Shown in pieces: positions 15,410 through 22,900 of a stretch of 24,182 nt of DNA. Below the pieces are notes generated by a model that saw nothing but the letters and a program-made list of their open reading frames with translations, had not been told where the DNA came from and made no database searches. Origin of the DNA: an uncultured bacterium (GTDB lineage Bacteria > Cyanobacteriota > Vampirovibrionia > Gastranaerophilales > Gastranaerophilaceae); contig CAJMAX010000011.1 of NCBI GenBank assembly GCA_905211505.1, positions 1 to 24,182 of the forward strand. Direction: 5' to 3'. Both the position numbers and the translations under genes were made by a program. Each line of letters begins with the position of its first letter. Positions within the stretch are counted from its first letter, which is position 1.

Positions 15410-16168
15410 TCATTCAACAATAACTCTTGCCGGAAAATTACTTTTCAACAAATTATTTGCAGCCTGTTGAGCTTTTTCTCGAGACGTATAAGCTCCAACC
15501 TGTAATGTATAATATCCGCCAAGATTTTTCACAATTGGTGTGACTCCTACTCCTGCATCCTGAATTATAGTTTTTGCAACTTCAGCTTGTTTTTCTGTTG
15601 CATAATATCCAACAACGACTTTAGCATTTACAATTTGAGCAGGCTGTGCCGGCATTGGAGCTTTCTCATTTGATTTTATGGTCTCATTTTTTTCTACCTG
15701 AGGGGAGCGTTGTTCCATCTGCTGCTGAACATGCTTTGTATCATCTTTAACCTGCTGTTCCAGCTTTTGAGAATTCATTAAATCCGCCATTTCTACTTCC
15801 ATTTGACCAACAGTCTTTTTATTATGATTTGGAAGGACAACTTTTTCATCCAACTCCGGAGAAAACATCTCTTCGTCGCCTTCTTTTTTTCCAGAATCCT
15901 CCATTTGTATTCGTTTCAAACGCTCATCAATTACCGACTGAACAACCTCTTCTTCATCAACAGCCACAGCAACCTCATTGCCATCAGATATTTCAACATC
16001 AACATTTGGGGATAATATTTTTGCAAAACCAAGTAATATCAAAACACCAATTATAAATACTGACGCAAACACAATTACATCTTTATTAGGACTTTTCTTC
16101 ACCTTTTTTTTATACTGGTTATATGAAAAATGAGCAGAAGTCTCATATTTATCAGCATCTTTTAACAT
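15410..16168 (-). CDS. Membrane-anchored SPOR-domain protein
   Basis: A 252-aa single-pass protein with a short basic cytoplasmic N-terminus, a membrane helix (about 30-52), a long acidic, Gln/Glu/Lys-rich probably disordered linker (55-180), and a C-terminal SPOR-like domain (about 182-252) with two repeated half-units (VVVGYYATEKQAEVAKTII and YTLQVGAYTSREKAQQAANNL). SPOR domains bind denuded glycan strands of septal peptidoglycan, so a role at the division site is likely; it has no enzyme domain and is like FtsN/DedD in layout only. Its ATG shares a base with the stop of the DUF366 gene (TAATG at 16168), so it is translationally coupled as the last gene of the queC unit. No clear terminator follows. 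Confidence 0.85.
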   Translation of the reverse strand: MLKDADKYETSAHFSYNQYKKKVKKSPNKDVIVFASVFIIGVLILLGFAKILSPNVDVEISDGNEVAVAVDEEEVVQSVIDERLKRIQMEDSGKKEGDEEMFSPELDEKVVLPNHNKKTVGQMEVEMADLMNSQKLEQQVKDDTKHVQQQMEQRSPQVEKNETIKSNEKAPMPAQPAQIVNAKVVVGYYATEKQAEVAKTIIQDAGVGVTPIVKNLGGYYTLQVGAYTSREKAQQAANNLLKSNFPARVIVE

Positions 16169-16722
16169 TAAACACCTCTAACTTTTGTACTGGCTAATAC
16201 AATATCCTCAATTTCCGCACTGTAGTTAAGCATAACTTCAGTGGCAAAATCTTTTACATCATTTATACCCAAATCACTTTCTAATCCTGATACAGGAATA
16301 GGTGCCCCCTCTGATAATATATTAACACCGGTATGAATCAAAACTGAAGTTAATGATTTTGTAGCAATAGATACGGATAATTTTTTATCATTAACAAATA
16401 AATCATCGCCATCACGCTTTACCACAAAACCTCTTTTCTCAAGAGCTTCTTTTATACAACAAATGAGCAACCTCTGCCTAAATACACCTTCGACAAGCTC
16501 AACATTAAACTGTTCTGTAATAAAACTAAGCATATATTTACTATAAATTGGCTCATTGTTTATTACATCTTCAATGTCGACCATTTCTGTCAATTTAACT
16601 TCGCATTCGCCACAAAAAGCAACAATCGCATCTCCCTGAATTTTGAAATTCTTATAAATCCAGTGAGGAGCAAGCTGAGAGCCTATATATTTTATATCAC
16701 TATCTATAAATAAAGTTTTCAT
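16168..16722 (-). CDS. DUF366 family protein, queC neighbour
   Basis: A 184-aa soluble protein that I recognise, from pattern only, as DUF366: QLAPHWIYKNF with GDAIVAFCGECEV, MVDIEDVINNEPIYS, the RQRLL block (82-86), RDGDDLFV (103-110), KLSVSIATKS (114-123) and LIHTGVNI with H130. The order and the invariant look of R-G-D-D-L and S-V-S-I-A-T suggest an enzyme; a biotin/lipoyl-ligase-like fold has been proposed for such sequences, to my memory. Function is not established. It begins 3 nt after the queC stop; its ribosome site (GGGTAGAAG) spans the queC stop. Position directly after queC points to 7-deazaguanine/queuosine metabolism. Confidence 0.7.
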   Translation of the reverse strand: MKTLFIDSDIKYIGSQLAPHWIYKNFKIQGDAIVAFCGECEVKLTEMVDIEDVINNEPIYSKYMLSFITEQFNVELVEGVFRQRLLICCIKEALEKRGFVVKRDGDDLFVNDKKLSVSIATKSLTSVLIHTGVNILSEGAPIPVSGLESDLGINDVKDFATEVMLNYSAEIEDIVLASTKVRGV

Positions 16723-16725
16723 CTT

Positions 16726-17391
16726 CTACCCGAATAAAATATTTGTATAATAAGTGTCATTATTTGCTTCCAGAGCATGTTTCAACCTTAAACATGACTC
16801 ACATATCCCGCAATGCTTTTCCCCGCCCTGGTAGCAACTTCTGGTCAATTCCAGAGGAATACCATGCCTTAAAGCTAACATGACTATATCATTTTTAACA
16901 TAATTTATCAAGGGTGCAACAACTTTTGGGTGTTTTCTTGTAGAATAAAGGAATTCAGCATTTATTGAATCTATAAATTCCTGCGTATTATCAGGAAAAG
17001 TTTGCCCCTCCTCTTTGTTTGCACCTATCAAGATATAATCAAAATCTTCTGAATCCGCAAAACTGCCGGCAATATTCAGAAACAGCCCGTTTCTATTTGG
17101 AACCCACACCGATTTTGCGGTATCTTCAGATAGAACAAGACTTTTTCCGGTTGGTATATTATCTTTAGCAACCAACGATGTATGTGTAATATCTTTCAAC
17201 CAGTCTAACTTTATTATTATATGTTCTAAATTATAGTAGTCACAGATTTTTTTTGAAGTTTGAATTTCTTGTTGTACAGATTTTTGACCATAATCAAATG
17301 TTAATGCTAATGAGATATTCAATTCTTCCTTTTTTAAACCCAAACTAACAAGAGAATCCAGTCCGCCTGATAATAATATCAAAGATTTCAC
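16726..17391 (-). CDS. queC: 7-cyano-7-deazaguanine (preQ0) synthase
   Basis: ATP-dependent PP-loop enzyme that converts 7-carboxy-7-deazaguanine and ammonia to preQ0, precursor of queuosine in tRNA. The 221 aa carry the PP-loop S-G-G-L-D-S (8-13), FDYGQK (32-37), VPNRNGLF (97-104), and a C-terminal zinc site C186-x7-C194-x2-C197-x2-C200 (CYQGGEKHCGICESC). It starts with GTG at 17391, only 2 nt after the stop of the HEAT gene; the ribosome site GGGGAG lies within the last HEAT codons, 7 nt before the GTG. queD, queE and queF are not in the window. Confidence 0.96.
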   Translation of the reverse strand: MKSLILLSGGLDSLVSLGLKKEELNISLALTFDYGQKSVQQEIQTSKKICDYYNLEHIIIKLDWLKDITHTSLVAKDNIPTGKSLVLSEDTAKSVWVPNRNGLFLNIAGSFADSEDFDYILIGANKEEGQTFPDNTQEFIDSINAEFLYSTRKHPKVVAPLINYVKNDIVMLALRHGIPLELTRSCYQGGEKHCGICESCLRLKHALEANNDTYYTNILFG

Positions 17392-17393
17392 TA

Positions 17394-18362
17394 TTATTCT
17401 CCCCTTTCACTTTCAGATTCATACTCATCCAAAATTGCAACAGCTTCCATTTTTAAATTATCAGAATAGCTGCTCGAAGCAATAACTTCATCAAGAATTG
17501 TTCTATCCGACAAATTATATAAAGCTATTAATGCATTTTTCTTAACTTCTTCATCACTATCGTTGATTAAACAGCTTTTTATAGTGTCAAAAGCTTTTGG
17601 ATTGTCACTATCCATTAGAGCTTCAATTGCATTAATTCTAACCTGCGCCGATTCATCAGACAACGAATCTTTCAACGCTTTATATACACGTTCATTATCA
17701 CCAAACCCCATCTTAATTAATGCCTCTATTGCTCTTTCTTTCAAAAAAGTAAACTTGTTTAAAATACCCTGCTTTGTTTCCAGAATACTAACCAGCGGAT
17801 CAAGAGCTCTTGTATCCCCCAGCAGACCCAGAGCAGAGACTGCTGACTCTCGTAAATATACAGATTTTTCATCCTCATCTTTTACTACTTCAATTAATGG
17901 AGCTACAGCAAACCTATCTCCTATTCGTCCCAGAGCATCAGCGCATGCCAGACGCACTTTGTAATGCTCATCTTTATTATTTAAACAGTATAAAAGAGAG
18001 GATACAACATCTGTATTTTTTTGATTGGCAATAGCTTTAGCACACATAACCCGTACATTTATAAACTTTTCTTTCTGGATATTGTCCTGACCGGTTCCCT
18101 TTTTTAACAGCAAAATATCAACAAGAACCTCAAGACTGGAAGCGTCTCTATATATGTCAACACAATGAATCAAATACATAATAACATCTGGCTCATCTGC
18201 ATTAGAAAGCAAATAATTATATATTTGTACCAAATCTTTTTGTGTATAAATATTTTTCAAATTATCAATATTTGAGATAACAAAATTCGTATCCGAATAC
18301 GAAAACAAACCGCAATTTTCCGCTATTAACCTAAAATCAAGATTTGTATTGTTGCTCACCAT
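17394..18362 (-). CDS. HEAT-repeat scaffold protein
   Basis: A roughly 322-aa protein made largely of HEAT-type helical repeats of about 30 residues. Clear units are VRVMCAKAIANQKNTDVVSSLLYCL, VRLACADALGRIGDRFAVAPLIEVV, LRESAVSALGLLGDTRALDPLVSIL, LKERAIEALIKMG and VRINAIEALMDSDNPKAFDTIKSCL, with one more near EVKKNALIALYNLSD. Some resemble PBS-lyase HEAT-like repeats, which in photosynthetic Cyanobacteria act on phycobilins; with no phycobilisome genes here, a protein-binding scaffold is more likely. Start: ATG at 18398 is possible, but the promoter -10 (18383-18378) lies inside that extension. GCGAGG just before ATG 18362 / GTG 18359 marks the real start; the GTG has the better spacing. It is the first gene of the unit with queC. 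Confidence 0.85.
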   Translation of the reverse strand: MVSNNTNLDFRLIAENCGLFSYSDTNFVISNIDNLKNIYTQKDLVQIYNYLLSNADEPDVIMYLIHCVDIYRDASSLEVLVDILLLKKGTGQDNIQKEKFINVRVMCAKAIANQKNTDVVSSLLYCLNNKDEHYKVRLACADALGRIGDRFAVAPLIEVVKDEDEKSVYLRESAVSALGLLGDTRALDPLVSILETKQGILNKFTFLKERAIEALIKMGFGDNERVYKALKDSLSDESAQVRINAIEALMDSDNPKAFDTIKSCLINDSDEEVKKNALIALYNLSDRTILDEVIASSSYSDNLKMEAVAILDEYESESERGE

Positions 18363-18377
18363 TAACCTCGCAACTAA

Positions 18378-18406
18378 AATATATACCAAATAATACATTT
18401 TTTCAA
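18378..18406 (-). promoter_or_regulatory. Promoter of the HEAT-queC-DUF366-SPOR unit
   Basis: Minus-strand -35 TTGAAA (18406-18401), a 17-nt spacer and -10 TATATT (18383-18378). Predicted start near 18371, leaving a leader of about 9-12 nt that contains GCGAGG. It rules out the upstream ATG at 18398. Confidence 0.65.
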
Positions 18407-18541
18407 GCCAATACCGCTCATAACCAATAACATTTATTAATAGCTCTTAATTGTAACATTTTTGTAACCATGTGTCAAAAATAAATATTCTTTGATTTAA
18501 AATAATTGTGTAGCAGTTATTAATTTTATAAATGGTGCAAA

Positions 18542-19399
18542 ATGAATATAGACTCAATTAAGAATTATCCCACTGGAATTTTAATCAAGAATAAGCCTGC
18601 GTACGGGCTTGAGAACAAACAGAAGAACAGAAGTGCGGAATTGTGCGACAATAAAAAATTGAATAGAGGATATTACAGCGGTAGCTTTACGGGATTGAAC
18701 GGAGCTGCCGCTGGGGCTTCTAGGGGTATGTTAAACAAAATATTAGATCTTTGTGATTCACATACAGTAATTGCACAAAACCTTGTAGCACTTGTTTTAG
18801 CCGCTGGATTAAGACCTATTGCAATTATGTCTTTACCGGGTAAAAAAGATAAAGAAGACAAAATTTACGCATCAGGTCACTCTATCGCTTCAGGTCTTAT
18901 CGGTTTTGGTTTTTCTAGTATTGTAATGTACCCTCTGGGCAAAGCTGTAAAGAAAACAATTAGCTCATTTAAAGATGCAGCATCTGCAATTTCACTTTTA
19001 AAATCAAAAGCAACAGAAGAACTTACTGAAAAAGAACTTAAGAATTTAAATAAACTTAAAGATAAATACAAACTTTCAAATATTAAAGATATTGAAAACG
19101 TAAAAGTATTTAAACGATTAAAAGAAATTTATAACATTGAAAACTTAGCAGAACTTGAACATTCAAAAGCATTCAAGAATGTTACAAAAATGCTGGATAT
19201 GGCACCGGATGTATTCGTATTCGGTATAGCAAAAGCAATGTTAACAGTTGCTCTTATTCCTCCAATTCTGAAATACGGATTTGGACTTGAAAAGAAAAAG
19301 AAACCAGCAGCCCTTGAAGTTGTTCCACAACAAACAGCTCCAATACCTCCAACCATGGAAAAACCGGAAATTACAAAATTTGCAGGAGGGTTAAAATAA
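18542..19399 (+). CDS. Membrane protein with N-terminal SFTG motif (lineage-type)
   Basis: A 285-aa protein of unknown function. The N-terminal 45 residues are polar, Asn/Lys-rich and probably disordered, with no signal peptide, and end in GSFTGLNG (S48-F-T-G51). Hydrophobic segments follow at about 78-97, 113-136 and 222-246, the first two split by a short charged loop (PGKKDKEDK). Between the second and third is a long charged helix (140-215) with repeating Lys/Leu/Glu. The tail is Lys- then Pro-rich. The layout matches the next gene (SFSG in place of SFTG; VFGIAKAMLTVALIPPI against VFGTVYRFLAPVLVTPI), so they are probably divergent paralogues. TATAAA (18527-18532) ends 9 nt before the ATG and there is no strong ribosome site, so the leader may be very short. 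Such N-terminal F-(S/T)-G proteins seem common in Gastranaerophilales from memory; not checked. Confidence 0.8.
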   Translation: MNIDSIKNYPTGILIKNKPAYGLENKQKNRSAELCDNKKLNRGYYSGSFTGLNGAAAGASRGMLNKILDLCDSHTVIAQNLVALVLAAGLRPIAIMSLPGKKDKEDKIYASGHSIASGLIGFGFSSIVMYPLGKAVKKTISSFKDAASAISLLKSKATEELTEKELKNLNKLKDKYKLSNIKDIENVKVFKRLKEIYNIENLAELEHSKAFKNVTKMLDMAPDVFVFGIAKAMLTVALIPPILKYGFGLEKKKKPAALEVVPQQTAPIPPTMEKPEITKFAGGLK

Positions 19400-20232
19400 T
19401 GAATATCACTTTAAACACAAATAACTTTAGCTCTCAGCAATCTAACAGAATAAATAATAATTATAAAAATAAAAATTCATACAAACAAATTTCAAATAAC
19501 AATCAACCGTCTTTCAGCGGAATTGAAATACCTACAAAGTCAAAAGTTCTGGCTCCATTCCATAGAGCTATGGATAATTTGACCAGCTGGATATCTAAAA
19601 ATTATACAGAAAAACTTTATACCTCTAAATTTGCCGGGTATCTTGCAAAAAAAGCAGATAAATTAAGCAGCGTAGTTGACCATATGCAAGTTATGGGCTC
19701 AATCATTATTTCAGGAATGTACATGACTGAAACGCTACGAAACAAACAACTGGATGAAGATAGAAGAAGAACTCTTGCTATAAATCAAGGTTTAACATTT
19801 GCGGTATCAACTGCAGGCTCATACATCATTGATGATATGCTGGACAGCAAATGGGAAAAATTAACCACTAAATATGCAGCAAAAGAAATCGGCGACGATA
19901 AACTAGCTGAAAAAATTGAAAAACTCAATCAAAAATTAAAAGCCGAGTTTGATGCAAAAAATATCAATGGAGCTGGTAAAGGAAAAGCTGCAAAATTCAA
20001 ACCAATGACAGTATTAAAATATATTGAAGACAATCAACCAAATACTACATTAGAAAAAAGACTAAGAGGTATGGGTGTATTGAAAAAACTAGTAGTCTTT
20101 GGTACAGTATACAGATTCCTTGCTCCAGTACTTGTAACACCAATAGCCAGCAGTTTAGGTGAAAAATATATCAAAAACAAAAAAGAAAAAGCAACCCAAC
20201 CTAAACCAAATCTTGATGTCAAAAATGCATAA
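19399..20232 (+). CDS. Membrane protein with N-terminal SFSG motif, paralogue of its neighbour
   Basis: A 277-aa protein of unknown function. The first 36 residues are almost all Asn, Ser, Gln, Lys and Tyr, followed by PSFSGIEIP (S38-F-S-G41). Then come an amphipathic stretch, a hydrophobic segment (96-112), a charged loop (NKQLDEDRRR), a second hydrophobic segment (126-146), a long charged helix (150-190), and a third hydrophobic segment (229-250) in KKLVVFGTVYRFLAPVLVTPIASSLG, ending Lys-rich. Same order as the gene before it. The ATG shares one base with the upstream stop (TAATG at 19399) and AGGAGGG (19384-19390) lies 8 nt before it, so the two are made together and could form a complex. 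A terminator follows. Confidence 0.82.
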   Translation: MNITLNTNNFSSQQSNRINNNYKNKNSYKQISNNNQPSFSGIEIPTKSKVLAPFHRAMDNLTSWISKNYTEKLYTSKFAGYLAKKADKLSSVVDHMQVMGSIIISGMYMTETLRNKQLDEDRRRTLAINQGLTFAVSTAGSYIIDDMLDSKWEKLTTKYAAKEIGDDKLAEKIEKLNQKLKAEFDAKNINGAGKGKAAKFKPMTVLKYIEDNQPNTTLEKRLRGMGVLKKLVVFGTVYRFLAPVLVTPIASSLGEKYIKNKKEKATQPKPNLDVKNA

Positions 20233-20246
20233 TTCATAAATCACAC

Positions 20247-20278
20247 AAAAAAGAGTTCAAGTTTATGAACTCTTTTTT
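20247..20278 (+). terminator. Rho-independent terminator after the SF(S/T)G pair
   Basis: AAAAAAGAGTTCA (20247-20259) pairs perfectly with TGAACTCTTTTTT (20266-20278) around a 6-nt loop. Confidence 0.9.
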
Positions 20279-20559
20279 GTTGATGCTCATATGCAAAATT
20301 ACGCTAACAAGATGAGAACTATCATTCTGAACATTACAAATCGAAGCGATGAGAAGATATATAAATCGACTAAACCTGATGCAAGTATACAGAACCCAAA
20401 CGTTGCAGAGCCGAGTTAACAAACTCAATTCCAAACCAAGTTCGTAATGACACAACAACAATAACATTTATGTTTTAGTTTTGCACCAACAAGTATAACT
20501 AATAATTGCCATACTTAACTTGGTTCAATAGTTTTAAAACATTCAATCAAACTATTAGG
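20279..20559. repeat. Repeat-rich spacer with degraded dispersed-repeat copies
   Basis: No credible gene. It holds TCATTCTGAACATTACAAA (20322-20340), followed by TCGAAGCGATGAGAAG, AACCAAGTTCGTAATGACAC (20434-20453), and AACTTGGTT (20517-20525), the perfect complement of 20434-20442. These are pieces of the same intergenic repeat type seen at 6865, 13605 and 15238, decayed to different degrees. A 77-codon minus-strand frame here looks accidental. Confidence 0.55.
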
Positions 20560-21048
20560 CTATAATTTTTGAGGTTTACAAAAATACGGATTATTCTGGT
20601 ACTTTGCCCAGACAATATAAGCTCTATTACCCTTAATTGTCCGAGTTCCGGCCACTATATACTTAATATTTCCTGTCTTAGGATCTTTATGTTCTCTAAA
20701 TATTTCCAACTCATGTTTTTCAGGTTCTTTTGATCTATCTTTCATTGCATTATAAAGTTCATCGACCTGCACATTTGTAAAATTACAATTTACTTGAAAC
20801 TTATCTTTTGACGATGAAATAACTTCTTGGTACTTACAAAAACCATTTCTCCACCCGATAATTTTCCGACTTGAGGTAAATGTTTCCCCCTCAAATTCTG
20901 AAGTTGTAGTTTCTTCATAAGGATCACAGTCTTGAAAACTTTTTTTAAACTTAGATGAAAACTTAGTATATTCAGCAGCAAAAACACAAGTTAAAGCAGC
21001 ACTAAAAGTTACCAAAAGAGCAAGGATTAAAACTAAAGATTTTTTCAT
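20560..21048 (-). CDS. Small secreted protein, four cysteines
   Basis: A 162-aa exported protein of unknown function. The signal peptide is classic (MKKSLVLILALLVTFSAALTCVFA, cleavage near residue 24-25). The mature part has four Cys (C41, C71, C88, C157), enough for two disulfides, and mixed polar/charged sequence including GWRNGFCKYQEV and the C-terminal RAYIVWAKYQNNPYFCKP. No lipobox is evident, as the Cys at 21 lies within the hydrophobic core. I do not recognise a family. Ribosome site GGAGGGAG is 7 nt before the ATG, with a good promoter upstream (21109-21082). It stands alone. Confidence 0.8.
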   Translation of the reverse strand: MKKSLVLILALLVTFSAALTCVFAAEYTKFSSKFKKSFQDCDPYEETTTSEFEGETFTSSRKIIGWRNGFCKYQEVISSSKDKFQVNCNFTNVQVDELYNAMKDRSKEPEKHELEIFREHKDPKTGNIKYIVAGTRTIKGNRAYIVWAKYQNNPYFCKPQKL

Positions 21049-21081
21049 ACCTATTCTCCCTCCATAAGTTTTAATAGCAAC

Positions 21082-21109
21082 ATTATAGCAAAAATTTATA
21101 TTTAGTAAA
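21082..21109 (-). promoter_or_regulatory. Promoter of the small secreted protein
   Basis: Minus-strand -35 TTTACT (21109-21104), a 16-nt spacer and -10 TATAAT (21087-21082), about 33 nt before the ATG at 21048. Confidence 0.6.
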
Positions 21110-21309
21110 CAAATTTAGCCACAAAATTTAAAGAATTAGTAACAAAACTCGTAAACCCAAACCATAACATGCTTTGAAATACGCAATCAATGATAAGATG
21201 TATAAATGAAATTTCAAATCTCATCATTTTGTATGATTACAAAAATTTTATAGATGATAACATAACAATATACTCCTTAGAGACTAAGATACACATATCC
21301 CTAATCAAC

Positions 21310-21340
21310 AGCTATGCACCTCAGTACATAGCTTTTTTTT
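21310..21340 (+). terminator. Orphan rho-independent terminator
   Basis: AGCTATG (21310-21316) pairs with CATAGCT (21327-21333) around a 10-nt loop, followed by a T-run to 21340. There is no gene on the plus strand between 20278 and here. Confidence 0.7.
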
Positions 21341-21424
21341 GTGCTACGCACATAGATTTGCTACCATTAATAACAACAAAACATCAACCATTCAGCTCCG
21401 CAAAGTGCTACGCACGCAGATTCG
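21341..21424. repeat. Two direct copies of a GTGCTACGCAC word
   Basis: GTGCTACGCACATAGATTTG (21341-21360) and GTGCTACGCACGCAGATTCG (21405-21424) match at 17 of 20 positions; each begins with a 4-bp palindrome, GTGC-TAC-GCAC. Confidence 0.6.
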
Positions 21425-21437
21425 CGGACAGCAAATT

Positions 21438-21465
21438 TTGGCAAAAAATATGTTTATAATATAAT
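21438..21465 (+). promoter_or_regulatory. Promoter of mnmE placed for leaderless transcription
   Basis: -35 TTGGCA (21438-21443), a 16-nt spacer and -10 TATAAT (21460-21465). Only 6 nt separate the -10 from the ATG at 21472. An overlapping TATAAT at 21455-21460 has no good -35. Confidence 0.6.
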
Positions 21466-21471
21466 TACATT

Positions 21472-22821
21472 ATGAATATTATACAAGAATTTGAAACAAT
21501 AGCTGCAATTTCGACTCCAATTGGAACAGGTGGAGTCGGTGTTATTAGAATCTCCGGCGATAAAAGTTTTGATATTGCACTAAAAATATGCAGCAGAAAA
21601 GAACTGCCAGCCGGCAAAATTTGTCACGGATGGGTTATTGACGGTGACACAAAAATAGATGAAGTTGTCATTCTTCCATTCAAAAATCCAAACAGCTATA
21701 CAGGAGAAGATGTTATTGAAATTCAGTGCCATGGCGGTGTAAACGTTGTAAGAAATATTCTGGATGTTGTATTAAAAAACGGAGCCAGAATGGCTGAGCG
21801 CGGAGAGTTTACCAAAAGAGCATTCCTAAATAAAAAATTAGACCTCTCTCAAGCCGAAGCCGTAGATGATTTAATTCATGCAAAAACATCAAATTTTGCA
21901 ATACAATCCGCAAAAAACTTATCAGGTGTACTGGCAACAAAAATCAACGAAATAAAAAAAGAATTATTTGAAACACTTTCAAGAATTGTTGCAGGAATTG
22001 ATTTTCCTGAAGATGTTGCAGAAGTAGAATATTCTTTCCTTATAACAAAATTCACAAACGCAATAACTGAAATTGATAAAATTCTTGACTGCGCAAAATC
22101 ATCTGATATCTTGCGTCAAGGAGTTAAAGTAGCAATTGTTGGGCGTCCTAATGTTGGGAAATCTTCACTGTTCAATGCTCTTTTAAACCTTGACAGAGCA
22201 ATCGTAACTGACATCGCAGGAACTACAAGAGATATTATTAAAGAAAATTTGGATCTGGGAGTTGCTGTAACATTGATAGATACCGCAGGAATTCGAAAAG
22301 ATGATAATATCGATAAAGTTGAAGAAATTGGAATTGAGTATTCTAAGCAATCAGCTCAAGATGCAGATTTGATATTATTTTTATATGATGCAAAAACAGG
22401 TTTAATCAAAGAAGATAAAGAAATTTACGAAATAATAAAAGATAAAACCCACATTGTTGTTGCAAATAAAATTGATTTAATCAAAGATAACAATTTCATT
22501 GAAGAAATACAAAATACAGCAAAACTTTCAACATATTCAAAAGATGGGCTGAATGATTTAAAAGAAAAAATGAAAAATATTATCTGTAATTTTTCTCTTG
22601 AAGATACCGAATTTATAACAAATAAAAGACAACAATCATGCCTGATTAAATGTAAAGAAGCTCTGACCAGAGCTCTACAAGCCGCAGAAATCGAAGAACT
22701 TCAGGATATGATATATATTGATTTAAAATCTGCACTATTACAACTTGATGAAATTACAGGAGAAGTAATTACTGACGAAATTTTAAACAATATCTTTGAC
22801 CATTTTTGTATTGGAAAATAA
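21472..22821 (+). CDS. mnmE: tRNA modification GTPase MnmE
   Basis: GTPase that, with MnmG, adds the (carboxymethyl)aminomethyl group at U34 of certain tRNAs. The 449 aa show an N-terminal folate-binding domain (TIAAISTPIGTGGVGVIRISG; SYTGEDVIEIQCHGG; FTKRAFLNKKLDLSQAEAV), a central helical part, the GTPase domain (G1 GRPNVGKSS 224-232, IAGTTRD 248-254, G3 DTAGIR 270-275, G4 NKID 332-335), and the C-terminal C446-I-G-K motif required for modification. Length is normal. No ribosome site is visible before the ATG, and a consensus promoter ends 6 nt before it, so the message may be leaderless. mnmG is not in the window. A bidirectional terminator follows. Confidence 0.97.
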   Translation: MNIIQEFETIAAISTPIGTGGVGVIRISGDKSFDIALKICSRKELPAGKICHGWVIDGDTKIDEVVILPFKNPNSYTGEDVIEIQCHGGVNVVRNILDVVLKNGARMAERGEFTKRAFLNKKLDLSQAEAVDDLIHAKTSNFAIQSAKNLSGVLATKINEIKKELFETLSRIVAGIDFPEDVAEVEYSFLITKFTNAITEIDKILDCAKSSDILRQGVKVAIVGRPNVGKSSLFNALLNLDRAIVTDIAGTTRDIIKENLDLGVAVTLIDTAGIRKDDNIDKVEEIGIEYSKQSAQDADLILFLYDAKTGLIKEDKEIYEIIKDKTHIVVANKIDLIKDNNFIEEIQNTAKLSTYSKDGLNDLKEKMKNIICNFSLEDTEFITNKRQQSCLIKCKEALTRALQAAEIEELQDMIYIDLKSALLQLDEITGEVITDEILNNIFDHFCIGK

Positions 22822-22845
22822 AATTTCAATAGTTATAATTCATAA

Positions 22846-22871
22846 AAAAGAGACCCAAAAAGGTCTCTTTT
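22846..22871. terminator. Bidirectional terminator between mnmE and the EF-hand gene
   Basis: AAAAGAGACC (22846-22855) pairs perfectly with GGTCTCTTTT (22862-22871) around 6 nt. A T-run follows on both strands, so it can end mnmE (plus) and the EF-hand gene (minus, stop at 22901). Confidence 0.85.
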
Positions 22872-22900
22872 ACTTCACACTCATTTTTCAAATATAAACT

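Larger units (their letters stand above)
21110..21437. other. Spacer with a terminator and a short direct repeat
   Basis: No convincing gene. It contains a plus-strand terminator (21310-21340) with no gene before it, so a short transcript of about 120-150 nt may end there. Two direct copies of a 20-nt word follow (21341-21360, 21405-21424). An 89-codon plus-strand frame from 21190 runs through all of these and is probably accidental. Confidence 0.5.

Noticed and set aside
17394..18362. Phycobilisome-lyase role for the HEAT protein
   Set aside because: Repeats resemble PBS-lyase HEAT units, but there are no phycobiliprotein or other photosynthesis genes in the window and the repeat type is widespread in scaffold proteins.
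18363..18398. Upstream 12-residue extension of the HEAT gene
   Set aside because: The best promoter -10 lies inside it and no ribosome site precedes ATG 18398.
20234..20467. 77-codon minus-strand frame
   Set aside because: Lies in the repeat-rich spacer and overlaps the terminator of the SFSG gene; Leu/Cys/Ser-rich product, no ribosome site.
21190..21459. 89-codon plus-strand frame upstream of mnmE
   Set aside because: Reads through an apparent terminator, both GTGCTACGCAC copies and most of the mnmE promoter, without ribosome site or recognisable composition.
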